Part shown: positions 32,923 through 44,939 of the stretch, piece by piece | Layout of the letters: each line of letters begins with the position of its first letter | Position numbering within the stretch: the stretch's first letter is position 1 | Source: Monocercomonoides exilis | Taxonomy: Eukaryota > Preaxostyla > Oxymonadida > Polymastigidae | Assembly (NCBI GenBank): GCA_001643675.2 | Contig: LSRY02000009.1 | Coordinates: forward strand, 1,125,501-1,189,500 | Direction of reading: 5' to 3' | Length of the DNA stretch: 64,000 bases | The notes under the pieces: generated by a model | Seen by the model: the letters and a program-made list of their open reading frames with translations, nothing else | Database searches by the model: none | What the model was told of the DNA's origin: nothing | Made by a program: the position numbers and the translations under genes

Positions 32923-35194
32923 ATGATAAAAAATTCATTGAAAAAAAGAACTTATGAGTCCTCTGATTATTTCTCTTTTGTTCACGACAAAATAATACAG
33001 ATTTTCAGTCCAAACACAGCCAATATAGTTTTCAACGACATATCTAATGCATCACCTTCTGATAACTTTGAATTAGTGAAATCTTTGCATTCATCAATTT
33101 CAATTCATTCTCCAGCAAAAGATTCGTGTCGCACAATCGCGTTTATCACTCCTTTTGGAAAAACAAGAGTTGATTCAATATTGGATACTCCTCTTGAACA
33201 GAAAACAAAGCAAAAAGGCAAACCTTTATCGATTGATGCCAAAGAAGAAGAAAAGCTAGTCAAACCATGCATTCAAAAAATATGATGAAGGAGATCTATT
33301 TCCACAAAGGACATTTCTCGATAATGTGAATCAAACTTTTGAAAAAAACTTAACATACAACTACAGTCGCTATTTCCTGAAAAGGTGTCAGTCTAATCTT
33401 TATGAGCAAATTGCAACTCCATTTGAAAGCAAACGGTATGTTGTAACATAAGACAGTGGATTAGAATACAAAAATAAATTGACACAAAAACTTGAAGGAA
33501 TTAGAGCAGAGCTAATAATCTGTATGGACGAGACAGGCGTCCAAGAGAATGTTGATTCAAAAAAAAGGAGAGTGATTTGCCCAAAAGAAACAGGCAAAGG
33601 AAGTGCAATATTCAAGGTTCTTCGAGACAACAGATTAGTATCTGTTATTGGTTGTATCCCATAAATTGGATTTTCCGTTAAACCGATGCTGCTGATCAAA
33701 AGGCAAACAATTGAAGAAGATACGAACTCAAAACTTATTTTAGGAATTGATTTCGAAATTTGATGGGGCATAGTGTTTCACTTCATGCATTTTTATTGAA
33801 AAATAATTTTCCTTTGATGAACTTTTTTAAATCAAAAAACACAAAAAGAATAGGTCCATTTTTTAACATTCGTGAAATGTTTAAAAACTTTGTGTTTCGA
33901 TTTCAACGATGCCTGTTTACGGATATGAAAATCTAATATGTTTTTAAATCTGAGAAAGTGAAATTAAGTCAGGAGTTAAACAATTTTTTGAACTTTGAGC
34001 AAAAAAAGCTTGAAAGTCCGTATTTTCCACCAGATCATTTTCCAAAGGCTGCAGTTCATCTATTGCGTTTGCTTATTGGATCAACGATTGCTTTTTACCT
34101 CACATAAATAAAATAAAAACAAATGTTAACGAAAAAACTCTATTTCTGGATGATGGACATTCTTCTCATTCTTCTCAAAAAGCAATTAACTTATTATTAA
34201 ATAATAATGTTGATTTGTTTTTTATTTTAACTCATTCTTCACATTTATTATAACCCTTTGATCTTGCCACTTTTTCCATTTTTAAAACAGAAATTCGAAG
34301 TCTATCAACAATCGTGCCATCAATAACTCAAGCAAAGCTAGTTGATAACATAGTGCGAAGCTATCAAATGGCTACATATCCATATTTTTTTCGAGCAGGA
34401 TTTCTTTGAGCAGGAATATCTATTAAATGGGTTAATTCCACTTTTACTGGTGAATAAAACAAAGAACATATCGATAAGCATATTAATCAAATGAATTCAG
34501 AAGACAGATCGCAAGAAATTGCAACTGAAAAGCTTACAATAATGAACACGAAAAATTGGATTCATGGATTTCTGAAAACTCAGACATGCTTTCCAAAGCA
34601 TGAAAGAAAAAAAGAATCAAAATTGGATCTGATAAATATTCGTTATTCACGAGAAAAAGAGAAGATCAATCAAATTCAAAGCGTGTTTTAATGAAACGAA
34701 AGAACAACAAAAAATTCAAGTCGAAAAAAGATAACACGGAGAGAATGGGAAATAATGAAAGCAACAGAAGAAAAATCAAATTCAATGAGCAAAGAGGTTA
34801 CATTCTCCATTCCGATGACACTGACTGTGATAGAAAAAAAAGAAAGATTTTCGAATACTCAAACGAAAACAGCTGCAAGCATGATAACCAATACCAATTT
34901 CAAACCAGAGACATAACTTTATTATTTACAAACCAAACAGAAACAGAGACAGATGACAACGATTGTGAATATTTCAATGACAACGATATGAACATCAGTT
35001 TGGAATTGATAAGCGATGAAGAAACAGAAAACTGTGAAAGTGATGATGATCTTGATCAGAAGGATAATGAAAAAAGTAATTCTGAGCCCAGTGATGAATG
35101 CAAATGCCCCGTATATCACACAAGAAGCATTCGAATTCAAAAATACTCCAATGTCTATCAAAATGACCTTGAATCATCTGAGGATGACATTTGA
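32923..35194 (+). pseudogene. Pogo-like transposase, degraded and interrupted by a MITE
   Basis: The 120-codon N-terminal piece (MIKNSLKKRTYESSDYFSF) is followed, after a one-base frame change in an A-run near 33276, by a frame with LKRCQSNLYEQIATPFESK, TAA, then the first catalytic Asp in IICMDETGVQEN and RRVICPKETGKGSAIF. A 269-bp MITE splits it at 33764. The catalytic domain resumes with TLFLDDGHSSHSS (second Asp near 34150) and HSSHLL, TAA, PFDLATFSIF (third Asp near 34260). That TAA stands where this superfamily usually has Gln (LQPLD). A hydrophilic tail follows, ending in a 167-codon acidic frame (34691-35194). Dead, but clearly a distinct subfamily from the 18-19.6 kb transposase. Confidence 0.7.
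33764..34032 (-). mobile_element. 269-bp MITE, copy 3
   Basis: Same family as 14907-15175: TGGGGCATAGTGTTTCACTT at one end, and GCTTGAAAGTCCGTATTTTC close to the other. It is inserted in the degraded transposase, with GA on both sides as a possible 2-bp duplication. More diverged than copies 1 and 2. Confidence 0.65.
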
Positions 35195-35689
35195 TAAATG
35201 AAAGTTGAAAGAGAAAACTTTAACGAAAATAAATCATGTTCATTAGATATTTGTGACTGGCAACAAACTGAATAGACAAACATCGAAGCTATGTTCGTGA
35301 ACAGATATCAATATCATTCAGAATTCATAAAACAGTTGTTCAAACAAATAAATGTTAGTGTGTTCTTCACAGTCTTGATTATTTATGATAATAATTTTGC
35401 ACTTTCTTCTTTAAAAGTTTCCTCTCTTTTTTTTTCTTCTTTCCCATATAAATATTCTATTTGCATTTTGACAGATGCTTCAAACAGTTATTATAAGTGA
35501 TGATGGAAGCCCAAAAAACAAGATAACAACGAAAATTGATGAATTCAATTTTAAAACCGATTTGTTAAAGAAACTTCAAGAAAAGTGTTGATCAACACAA
35601 ATTGAGGAAAACAGTTTACAGTGTTGCAAGTTTGAAATGGTTCAAAACAAATAATGTTAATGAAAACGATTTTTTCATTAATTTATTTA

Positions 35690-35945
35690 GGGTGATTAAT
35701 TAACCCTTTTTTTTTTTTTAAAAACCCGGACTTTTTATTAAAATTCATATATCTCGACAAGTTTCAAAAATTAAAAAATAATAATTCATATATTCATGAA
35801 TCAGAATATAACACATCTAACCATATTGGAATTTTTATTTATTGTGTTGTATTGATGAATAAATAAATAATTTTTATTTTTGAAAATCCGACTTTTGATG
35901 AATTTTTCTATTTTAATGAAACGATTCGATTCATTTTTTATACAC
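35690..35945. repeat. Orphan terminal segment of the palindromic pogo-like element family
   Basis: Follows a TA and starts GGGTGATTAATTAACCC, then AACCCGGACTTTTTATT. Its inner part (TTTGAAAATCCGACTTTTGA to 35945) aligns with 13500-13585 of the palindromic element. No matching inverted end is found downstream in the window. Confidence 0.6.
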
Positions 35946-36109
35946 GCAACTTAGTTTTTCCATGATGTAAACAATTCTGGTTATTTTTTATTTTCCACAA
36001 TTTGCTCTTTCTAACGGAATGAAAATCTGTCATTTTCAAAAAATCACAGTCAATGGGACAACTTAAAAAAATATTTTTCATTAAATGCAAAAGCATCTAA
36101 CTAAAACTA

Positions 36110-36339
36110 ACACTTGCAGTTATGAATATAATAATTATATAAAATTACCACAAAGTTTTATTTGAAAATGATTTTGTAGGGATTTTCAAAAGTTATTTGT
36201 TTTTTCTATTGATGGTTTTTTTGTTTATTTTTTTTTGAAATTTGAATAATATTAATTTTTCAAAATCTTCGCTGAATCATTTTCAAATATAACTTTGTGG
36301 CAATTTTATATAATTATTATATTCATAACTGCAAGTTAA
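36110..36339. mobile_element. ~230-bp hairpin MITE
   Basis: ACTTGCAGTTATGAATATAA on the left is matched by its complement at 36314-36336. Pairing continues inward through TAATTATATAAAATTRCCAC and the TTGAAAATGATT block, so almost the whole unit folds as one hairpin with a T-rich loop. No coding sequence. Confidence 0.7.
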
Positions 36340-36344
36340 TTCTA

Positions 36345-37185
36345 TGTGACATGATACGAAAAAAAAGAAAAAACTCAAAAATGACAGACATGATATTTTC
36401 AATTTTTGTATTTTTTTGTCACTTTTATAAAACAAGTGAACGTTTTTAATAACTTAAAGCATTTTTCGTTTTTAAACGTTATGAGTTTATTTATGTTTTT
36501 GCATCATATTTTGCTCAACTTTCCATGAAAATCAAAACACTTTCAAATCATTTTTTTGCAAGTGACAAATTGATCAAATAAATATATTGTGGTTTTGTCA
36601 CTTGTCAGATCTGTCATATTGTCATTTTGTCATTTTTTGAGATGCACATTTTTTTGAGAAAAAACAGAAAAACCAAAACATTTTATTTGTTTGTGAGGAA
36701 AATTCTCATTTGTCACATTTTGATCTGAAAATAAAGAATAAATTTTGTTTGATTATTTTATTGGGTTTTTGTTGTTTTTTAAGTCTTTTATAAAAAGCAT
36801 TATTGCGTACTCTGTTCTTGTTTCAGTTTTCATTTAACAATTTTTGAACTAACAATTGAAAAAATATCCTGTTTTGAGAATTCATCATTAACATCAACAT
36901 TTTTTGTTTGTTATTTGTATGAAAGCATGAAACACTAAATGTTATGCTGAATTACACTTTATCACTTTTGCTTTCATTAAAAATCTTTCCAAACATTGAT
37001 TGTTGTATAACATTTGACAAATTGCTAAGTTTACTAAAATTATAATAAATAAACGTTCAAAGAACAATTCTTCATTTTCAACCTAAAACAAATAAAAAAA
37101 TATTTCTTTTTATTGAGAAATAATTTTTTTTCTATTTTCAAATAATGTCGGAATTTTTTTAAAAAAATTCGTTTATGAAAGAATA
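36345..37185. other. AT-rich intergenic DNA
   Basis: Contains a dense cluster of GTCA/GTCAC motifs (36415-36640). No gene is seen. Confidence 0.4.
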
Positions 37186-37189
37186 TATA

Positions 37190-37434
37190 GGTGATTTTTT
37201 TTTGATATGGCTGATCCTTATTGAAATCAATCTTTCGTTCGAGTTTTGATCAAATATTTTTATATCAATACGGTTTTGAAAAAAAATGAGTTGAAATATG
37301 AAACACTTAATGTTTGAGATATTGATATTGCAAAAACAAATTTTGGCAAAAATCCCATTAAGAAAAAAATTTTGATCAAAACTCGAACGAAAGTGTGATT
37401 TCAAAAAGGATCAACCATATCATAAAAAATTTCG
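37190..37434. mobile_element. ~245-bp MITE with ~60-bp imperfect inverted repeats
   Basis: The left end after TA is GGTGATTTTTTTTGATATGG, followed by TTTCGTTCGAGTTTTGATCA. The complement of both blocks occurs at 37370-37434. The right tip has lost the GGTGA bases. The tip again resembles the pogo-like superfamily here. Confidence 0.65.
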
Positions 37435-37848
37435 ACGTTTGATCACAAACTAATTTAATAAAGGGTTGGATTTATTAGAAAAACGAAAGTGATGATCATT
37501 CTAATATATTGATTTATAAATAATTATTATTAATTGCTTATTAATGTTTATTTGAAATATATAGTTTTTATTTCATATTTTGAGAAATTGATAAAATTTC
37601 TTCAAATTTTTTCGATGATTTGATAAACAAAACAAAACTGAAGCTTTCTGAATAAATAAACATGATAACAATAACTGAGATAACGATTTAAAGCAATATC
37701 TTAAGTAAAAAACAGTTAAATAACATTATTGAAAAAGAATAGAATGAGATAAGTCGAAATCGATAAATATTAAATGAAAACATTCAATTTTCAGCGTTTC
37801 ATCATCTGAATAGCTAACATTCATTTTCAATAGTCTTTTCTCCTTCAA

Positions 37849-38517
37849 ATGCGTCAATTTCTTGCACTTCTGAAAATTTTGAGATTTGTGTTTCCTCTTT
37901 TATTCCTTTTTTTTAATTTTATTGAAGCGTCCTGTTTTTCGTCTGAAAATGTCATCTCCAATTCCCTTCCCAATCCTTTCATCCTGGGCACTTTCCATAT
38001 GAATTCGCTCTCACAACTCGATGGTCAGCCTGCACAACTAGATATCCCACTTTCGTTCATTTTGATTCTTTTCCACTTCCTGCCCTGAAAACAACACAAA
38101 AACATTCAACAGATAAATATTCATATATAGAAAAATAAATAAAGAACAAACTACCCTTCGATTGTGTTTTGCCAAACAGTATCATTTCCACAGCCATCAT
38201 CATTCAAAAATTCAATCTCTTCATTTCAGTCTCAGAATGGTTGAATACAGCATTGCATCTTCTTCACAAAATACATTGTTTATCTCACTGGAGAGTCTTC
38301 TCTGCCCGTACACATTGTGGTGGATGTCCAAGGGGGTATTTTCTGTTTTTGGCATGATCATCTCCTTTAATAATATTCTCAACCATCCAAAGCAATGTTT
38401 AATGTTAATCTCATCAACACCAGGCACAGGAGGGATATGGGGCAGAGAAGAGATGGAAGAGGATTATTTGTTGCAGGGAGTGGTTGTTGAGTGTTTTCGA
38501 GAATGTTTATAATACGA
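37849..38517 (+). pseudogene. Start of a secreted protein gene, decayed downstream
   Basis: An ATG at 37849 opens a 79-codon frame with a strong signal peptide (LRFVFPLLFLFFNFIEASC) followed by SSENVISNSLPNPFILGTFH. After its TGA at 38086, coding-like pieces continue in other frames to about 38517 (LFISVSEWLNTALHLLHK). The layout resembles the broken beta-helix gene at 28.5 kb: an exported N-terminus, then shifted frames. The domain is not recognisable enough to name. Confidence 0.35.
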
Positions 38518-38519
38518 GA

Positions 38520-39275
38520 GGGGTTTTTTGTTGAACCAAATTTGGAGAAAAGGTGGCGGGGAAGGATCAGGTAGAAATATAGAGAATAATATGAATAAAC
38601 ACAGAGAGAAGTGACTGAGGATGATGAATGAGGGTTTATTGTTGATTGGAGAAATGAATTTTGAAAAGAAAGAAAACAGGGCAAAAGCGGGAAAGAAGAA
38701 GAATATTCTGAAGTGTTCAAATGGAAGAGGGGTATTTTTTATGAGAGGAGAAGAATGTTATTTGGAAGAGAATGTGAATTCTGAAGAAAAGGAGGGGTTT
38801 GATATTTTCTGAGAAGTTTGTGAGCTGAATGGAAGAGGAAAAATAGAAAAGAAAAGAAATTGAGAAAAATCTTCATTTTTGTTTCTAAATGGCTAAATTT
38901 TTTTGAAAAGTGATACCAGATCAAAAATCTGACCCATGGAAGGAAATTTTAAATCATTCCGTTTCCATAATTCTAATTAAAAAAACTAACTTTCACAACA
39001 ATGTTTGTTGGCTTACTGCAAACTTCTAAATGAGAAAAAAATATTTTGAATCAAAAAATTATATATTCTGTTTTGTGATCAAAATTCAAATAGCTAATAA
39101 ACAATGAATATGTTTTATCTTTTATAAGTTCATGTTGGAATCACTGAGTTCAAAAATGTTCAAGGTTTTCATGAAACAGTTTTTATTGAAAACTTATTTT
39201 TCAGTTGATAATTCTTATTTATAATTGAACTGAAATTTGCAACGCACAGAATAAAAAATTTTTTTTATTCTCCAA
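38520..39275. other. Purine-rich then AT-rich DNA without a clear gene
   Basis: 38520-38860 is G/A-rich on the plus strand with low-complexity frames; the remainder is AT-rich. Nothing else is seen. Confidence 0.4.
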
Positions 39276-39278
39276 TTA

Positions 39279-40379
39279 GAGTTTCCACATGTACAAGTGA
39301 GCAATGAAACAGGAGCTTTCAAGCAAATAAGCGATTTTTGTTGCAGCAGACGTGGTGCAATTTCTGGTAATTACTGCGCATCTGATTGAGAAGGAGCTGA
39401 TTGGCGGCCAAACGAAGAAGCTGAAGAGATCAATGGCTGAAAGACAGATGAACAAAACGAATGTCAACGAAAAGAAAATAGAAGACGAAGACAACGCTTT
39501 CAGTGCATCAATGAAAAAGGTAAAGAAAAGCAAAAAGATAAAAGACGAACAAAATGCAGCAGCAGAAGAAGAAGAAAAAGAAACAGAGGATGATCAGCTA
39601 TATGTGCCACTCAAGTCACTTTCAATACTAACTGTGCTGCGTTTGCAGAGGGAGTCCCGGATACATTCGGAAGATGCTTCGTCTTTAGGGGAAGAAAAAG
39701 GAATGCAAAATGACTCAAATGGAAATAACGAAGCTATTCTACCTGCAAGTTCTAATGGAATGGCTGCCTTCATCACATTAACAGAGGAAATGGAACAAGA
39801 TACAGACGAATCCAAGAAAGCCGAAAGTGTGGATGAAGCATCAAAGCGTTTAGCTCATTCCAATGAAATATTCTCAAATCACCAAATTTTTTTGATCTGG
39901 TTATGAATTTGGCACGACAAAATGCGAAAGAGTCGCCTGTTTTCAATCTGCTCTGTTTGATGAGTGAAAGAGTGAGCAGAAATGAAGAAGATGATATATT
40001 CAATGTTGATCAATTTGAACAATCTAATCCATCTGAACAGACATCTTCATCATCTTCATTTTCATCCTCTCCTTCATCAACACAAACTTCTGTTTTTGTG
40101 TTGCGCAAAGCTCCTTCAGATCTCACTCGATTTGTTCCTCCTTCAACCACACTCACACAAGATGCTCCTATTCCTCCCTTCTCTTCTCCTTATTATTTGT
40201 ATCAGCATAATTTTAACTTCAACGAAGAAAATCCAAACACTCATCTCTCTAATCTCTGCATGCAATCTCAGTTAAAGCATGTTTCTCAATGTTTTGAAGC
40301 TCCCCCACAAACATCTTCTTCTTCTTCTTCTTCTTCTTCTTCTTCTTCTTCTTCTTCTTCACCTTCTTCTTCACCTTAA
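39279..40379 (+). pseudogene. Charged Ser-rich protein gene with a frameshift in a T7 run
   Basis: A possible short exon at 39279-39295 is followed by GTGAGC...TTGCAG (intron-like). The main frame from about 39350 then reads DVVQFLVITAHLIEKELIGG, a Lys/Glu-rich helix, and LYVPLKSLSILTVLRLQRES. At the T7 homopolymer near 39888 the protein-like reading moves by one base (before FDLVMNLARQNAKESPVFNL) and continues to 40379 through a Ser-rich region and PSDLTRFVPPSTTLTQDA into poly-Ser encoded by the TTC array. One extra or missing T would fuse both frames into a single ~340-residue protein, so this is either a real lesion or a sequencing error. No family is recognised. Confidence 0.45.
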
Positions 40380-40582
40380 CCTTCACCTTCTTCTTCTTCT
40401 TCTTCTTCTTCTTCTTCTTCTTCTTCTTCTTCTTCTTCACCTTCACCTTCACCTTCACCTTCACCTTCTTCTTCTTCTTCTTCTTCTTCTTCTTCTTCTT
40501 CACCTTCTTCTTCACCTTCTTCTTCTTCTTCTTCTTCTTCTTCTTCTTCATCTTCTTCATCATTATCATTATCATTATCATT

Positions 40583-40615
<33 letters not shown>

Positions 40616-40828
40616 TTCTTCTTCTTCTTCTTCTTCTTCTTCTTCTTCTTCTTCTTCACCTTCTTCTTCACCTTAACCTTCACCTTCTTCTTCACCTTAA
40701 CCTTCACCTTCTTCTTCACCTTCACCTTCACCTTCTTCTTCTTCTTCTTCTTCTTCTTCTTCTTCTTCACCTTCTTCTTCACCTTCACCTTCACCTTCTT
40801 CTTCTTCTTCTTCTTCTTTTTCTTCTGC
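40314..40828. repeat. ~515-bp TTC/GAA triplet array
   Basis: Long runs of TTC interspersed with ACC, ATC/ATT and TAACC variants, in blocks suggesting higher-order duplication (TTCACC and ACCTTAACC blocks recur). It makes artificial poly-Leu, poly-Ser and poly-Lys frames. It begins within the coding frame ending at 40379. Confidence 0.95.
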
Positions 40829-41129
40829 TTCAAGTCATTCAAAGAATAAACAGTCATCAAAATAAAATTTCCCCGTTCAGGGAAGTTAAGCTTTTTTGGG
40901 AGAAAGTTCTTCAATGCGGTTTGAAAACAGAAATATCAAATGAAAATGAAATGAAACATTTCAAATTGACAGAATAAGAAGCGGAAGCGGAAGTGGAAGC
41001 GAAGAAATCAGATGGAATTACAAACACAAATACAAAAATGAAAAAGAGGATAATGATGACAGCGCAGATGTAAATGTCATCAGGGAAATCCAAGGGTCGA
41101 TTGCATATAATACACACTTTAAGAACAGC

Positions 41130-44100
41130 AGAGTGTTGTTAATAGCGATCTCTTTCTCACTCGAAACCTTCTCGTGCTATACTGAAAAAGTTTTAGAAGA
41201 AGATAATGATCAAAGGATAACAAGAAATTGGCTCCTTCTCCCTTCCAGTTCAATGTCATTGTGTTCTGAAACAAAACCACTATTTGCCATTCCCACAACA
41301 GCAGCCCAATACTGATCACACATTCCATTTCGTTCTTTCCAGCTGCAGCCCCACCAGCTCCGCAACCTGTCCAATCATCCACAATAGCTTCCGCTGCCCT
41401 TCTTTCTTCCACACAGCCGACTGCTTTAACTCCATCCACCGTTTCTGCCACACCTCCATCCCTGTCACTGCTCCTGTTGATTCCACCGAAATTACCAGCA
41501 CACAGCTTTTCAGAGCCGTCTACAGCAGTGCAAAGTACAGACTCACTGCCTTCTCAACAGTGCTTTTCTCAGAAGGGACAAAGGCTCTCGTCGGAAAGCA
41601 GCATCGCATACATCTGGCTTCCGTTATTACAGCTTGATGAAGTTGCATTCCTCATACACCCACAGCACAGACACTTAATATGGAAGATAGCATCAAAACA
41701 GCCAGCACGCGTCTGAGATGATTCTCAAGGACAGCGCAAATGGAGTCGATGGATAGCGCACGCACAGAAGATACTCAACTTAATCGTTCGCATCGCATCA
41801 AAAAGCCACACCAAATGAAAATGATGTTGCTGAAGACGATGAAATCTGTGAATTGCCACTGCATACAGCATCTGACTGGGTTTTCATCGCCTCTTTCGGC
41901 TTCACTGCTTATTCCTCTGGAGTTCAGTATCAATCCAAGAAACGCAGAAACGTATACCACTCCCATCTTTGACAATATCTTCTCAAACTCCCCAAAAAAC
42001 ATTTTGATCTTCTTCTCCGCTGCACTTTCAAGCACCATGTCGAAGAACAGGAAGAAAGACAGCTCGCTTCCTAAAGACTCCTCCGTCACATTCTTCACAG
42101 TAACCACACCTCTGCAAATTTTTTTCGGAACAATTCCACTACCCAAATCATCGCTAAAAGCACTGCCTCTTTCTTCTATTTCTCCGAGTGTTTCTCCCCC
42201 CAGTCACATATGCACAAAATCCCCATGGGCCTGTCTTGGAAGTACCACACCTTCCCACACAGCGCTGTCATCGATCAAATCTGCCAATATCTTTTCTCTA
42301 AATATTCCTTGGATCGTTGACAGCGTTCACAGCAGTTTCTGTTTCAGTCCTGTATTTAGCTGCTGTTGACTTCGCTGAATCGGTACAGACATCAAATTTA
42401 TGTGCAGCATCCGAAGCGCACACACCTTTTCGTACGTCATTTCCCCCAACGATCCGGAGACCGTTCTCATTGGACTGACATTTCCCATCAATCCCATCGA
42501 TAAAGATAACTCACATAATCATTTTTCCTCTGCCACGCCTTCCCTTCGGATACCCAACCAGCCGCTGCACTGTCTCTTCAAATAACGACGTTATTTTCTT
42601 CTAACCCTGCTTCTTTTATGCGCAAGAATCATTTGCTGTTTATCAATCACCTTCTTGAACAAAGATTTCTTCTAGCTTATCACTGCTCCTTCGCTTAAAA
42701 CAGCACCATAAGTATCTTCGTTTTCTTCTCCATCTTATTCATCTTCTATTACTCTTTTGCACACACTCCACCACCACCACCATTATCCCCAGCATAGTTC
42801 TTCTTCGAACTCTGGCTGAACCCAGATCTCGTCCCCTCTCTTCCACCACCTCCTCCACCACCGTTGTATGTATCTCCCAGAACAATCGCCCCATGTCGCA
42901 CTTTCACAACAACACCTTTCACGCTTGGGTCTGGCCCACACATCACATCGCTGCCATCCTTGATGACCACTGTAAATTTCTTCTAGCACTTTTCAAACAG
43001 ACGCGACTGAAGAATCAACGAAACAGAAAAATGGAACCATCCCAACACACGCAGAAACCAACAAAGAAAGCATGGCAAACGGAACCTCCGAAACCGTAAG
43101 CTGCATCTCGCTGTCCCCACCCACCAACCCACACTGATATTTCTGCTTCTTCTTATCATTCTCCAAACCCACATCAGTCAACTCCACATTCTCCTTCATG
43201 GCAACCAGCTGCTCATGCAGCTCCTTCACTTCCTTCACCTTTGGGTTGTGCTCCTCGCTCAGCTCCAGAATTATCATCAGACTCATCCGGATGATCTTGC
43301 CCTTCTCCTGCAGCTGCTCTGCCAGCCCGCTCGTCCACATCAATATCCGCCCGTTGTCGAATATTTTTGCATCAGCATGAAGATCTCCGAATACTGCTTC
43401 TCCATCTCCTGCTTCGCCTCCTGGTGCTGCTCCTTCAGCTCCAGGATCTGCCACCCCAGCCCCTCCTTCTCCACTGCCATCTCCTCCACATGCCCCACGT
43501 TCTTCTTACCCGTCTTGCTAAGCGTCTGCGCCGCATTCGCCTTCGTCCTCTCCAGATCTTCCTTCTTGTTCTTCAGCTCTTCCCCACTTCACACACTGCA
43601 ACCTCTCACCCTATCACCTCTTCGTTCAGCTTCACCACCACACTCCTCGACTGCATAGATCACCATATCTGCAGTGAAGGGTCAAACTGATCGTAGATCG
43701 ACAGGAACGCATTCACATCTGCAGATGCAAAGATCTGCTTTCCCTCTGGATTCGTTCCCACAGACGCTGCAAGTGACGGAAGCTGCACCACCAGCTGAAC
43801 CAAAAGCATCGCAGAAAGTTCCACATCGTATGCACACACAACACCTCTATACAGCACAGCTTGCCGAACCTCAACATATCCCCACAGCATTTGCAGCGCA
43901 TACCCAACAGTCGCCTCTGGCACCACAATAAGCAGCCGCCTCTCGATGTAGTTCATCGCTCCTACCGAAGTGTATGACGCCACCGCTTCAGAGGCATCCA
44001 AAGGGTCAATCGCAGGTGATGAAGATAAAGATGAAGATGAAGATGGCTTATCATCTCCTGCCACCTTCATCTCTTCGCTTCTCCGCCTCCGGAATGGCGA

Positions 44101-44316
44101 AGTTGATCGGCGTGCTACTCCTGTTGAAGAAGACGAAGGCGCCGAGTGAAAAGAGGACTGCTTTGCTGCCCCTGCCACAAGAAGCTTCTTTAGATACCCA
44201 ACCATGTCTGCCAGCAGTTCAACCGGAGGAATAAGCACAACTTCCACATTCGGATCATAAAGGCAAATCAACTGTGAATTTTCGCAGTATTCGAGCGATG
44301 GAAATTGATGGAGCAT
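41130..44316 (-). pseudogene. Large decayed gene: family paralog 2, coiled coil and helical region
   Basis: Minus strand. The ATG at 44316 opens a 218-codon frame with YDPNVEVVLIPPVELLADMV, SPFRRRRSEE, IERRLLIVVPEA and ADVNAFLSIYDQFD. The frame continues past TGA to VVVKLNEEV. Next comes a heptad-rich coiled coil (HVEEMAVEKEGLGWQILELK), then in another frame GLAEQLQEKGKIIRMSLMII to 42993, a Gly-rich piece after VVIKDGSDVMCGPDPSVKGV, and between 42480 and 41775 a long helical run (SGSLGEMTYEKVCALRMLHI, LGSELSFFLFFDMVLESAAE) broken only by TGA codons. The helical part could be HEAT/ARM-like. At least three frameshifts and several TGAs mark it as dead. Family unrecognised. Confidence 0.45.
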
Positions 44317-44668
44317 GGTTTCTTAAACCGATGAGCTAAAATGAGAAGAAAAGGATGAATGAAAAAGTAAATGAAAAGAAGAAAGCTTAGAAAGATATAT
44401 TTCAATGTTTGATTCATGCATGAGAAACTATTTTCTATTAAAATTTTACATAAAGTCAATTTAATGTGAAATTTTATGTTATTCCTCTTATATATTATTA
44501 CATTGATGATTGCACCTTACAAACAACATTTTTTATATGTTTCAATTGCAATGAGAACTGTTTCGATGAATATTTCCCGTTTTGAAACTTGTTGAAAAAA
44601 AATCTCCACTTCAAGCAATATTTAATTTATTTGTGTTCCTATTAATGAAATTGTTTTTAGCAAGAAAA

Positions 44669-44939
44669 TGGGACAAAATATTTCACTTCAGACATTTTCA
44701 TTGAAAAATTATGCATCAAAGATGTCATTTTTGTGGTCAAAATTTTTGAAAAAAATGGGTTTATTTTTTGATATTCGTGAAATGTTGGAGAACTTCATGT
44801 TTCAATATCAATGATGTTTGTTTACAGTTTCGATAATCAAACTTATTTTGAAATCTGAGTAAAGGTATTAAAGTTGTGAGTAAAACAATTTTTTCATGCT
44901 TTGTGCATAAAAAGCTTGAAAGTCCGTATTTTCCCCCAA
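44669..44939 (-). mobile_element. 271-bp MITE, copy 4
   Basis: TGGGACAAAATATTTCACTT to GCTTGAAAGTCCGTATTTTC plus a C-run and A; closely similar to copies 1 and 2. AA lies on each side. It sits in intergenic DNA. Confidence 0.7.

Noticed and set aside
40279-40977. Long plus-strand poly-Leu/His frame and minus-strand poly-Lys frame (40249-40914)
   Set aside because: Both are translations of the TTC/GAA array, with no protein signature outside the repeat.
41740-42369. 209-codon plus-strand Ser/Pro-rich frame
   Set aside because: The minus strand over the same interval gives a better protein-like frame that fits the 41.1-44.3 kb relic; the plus frame is its shadow.
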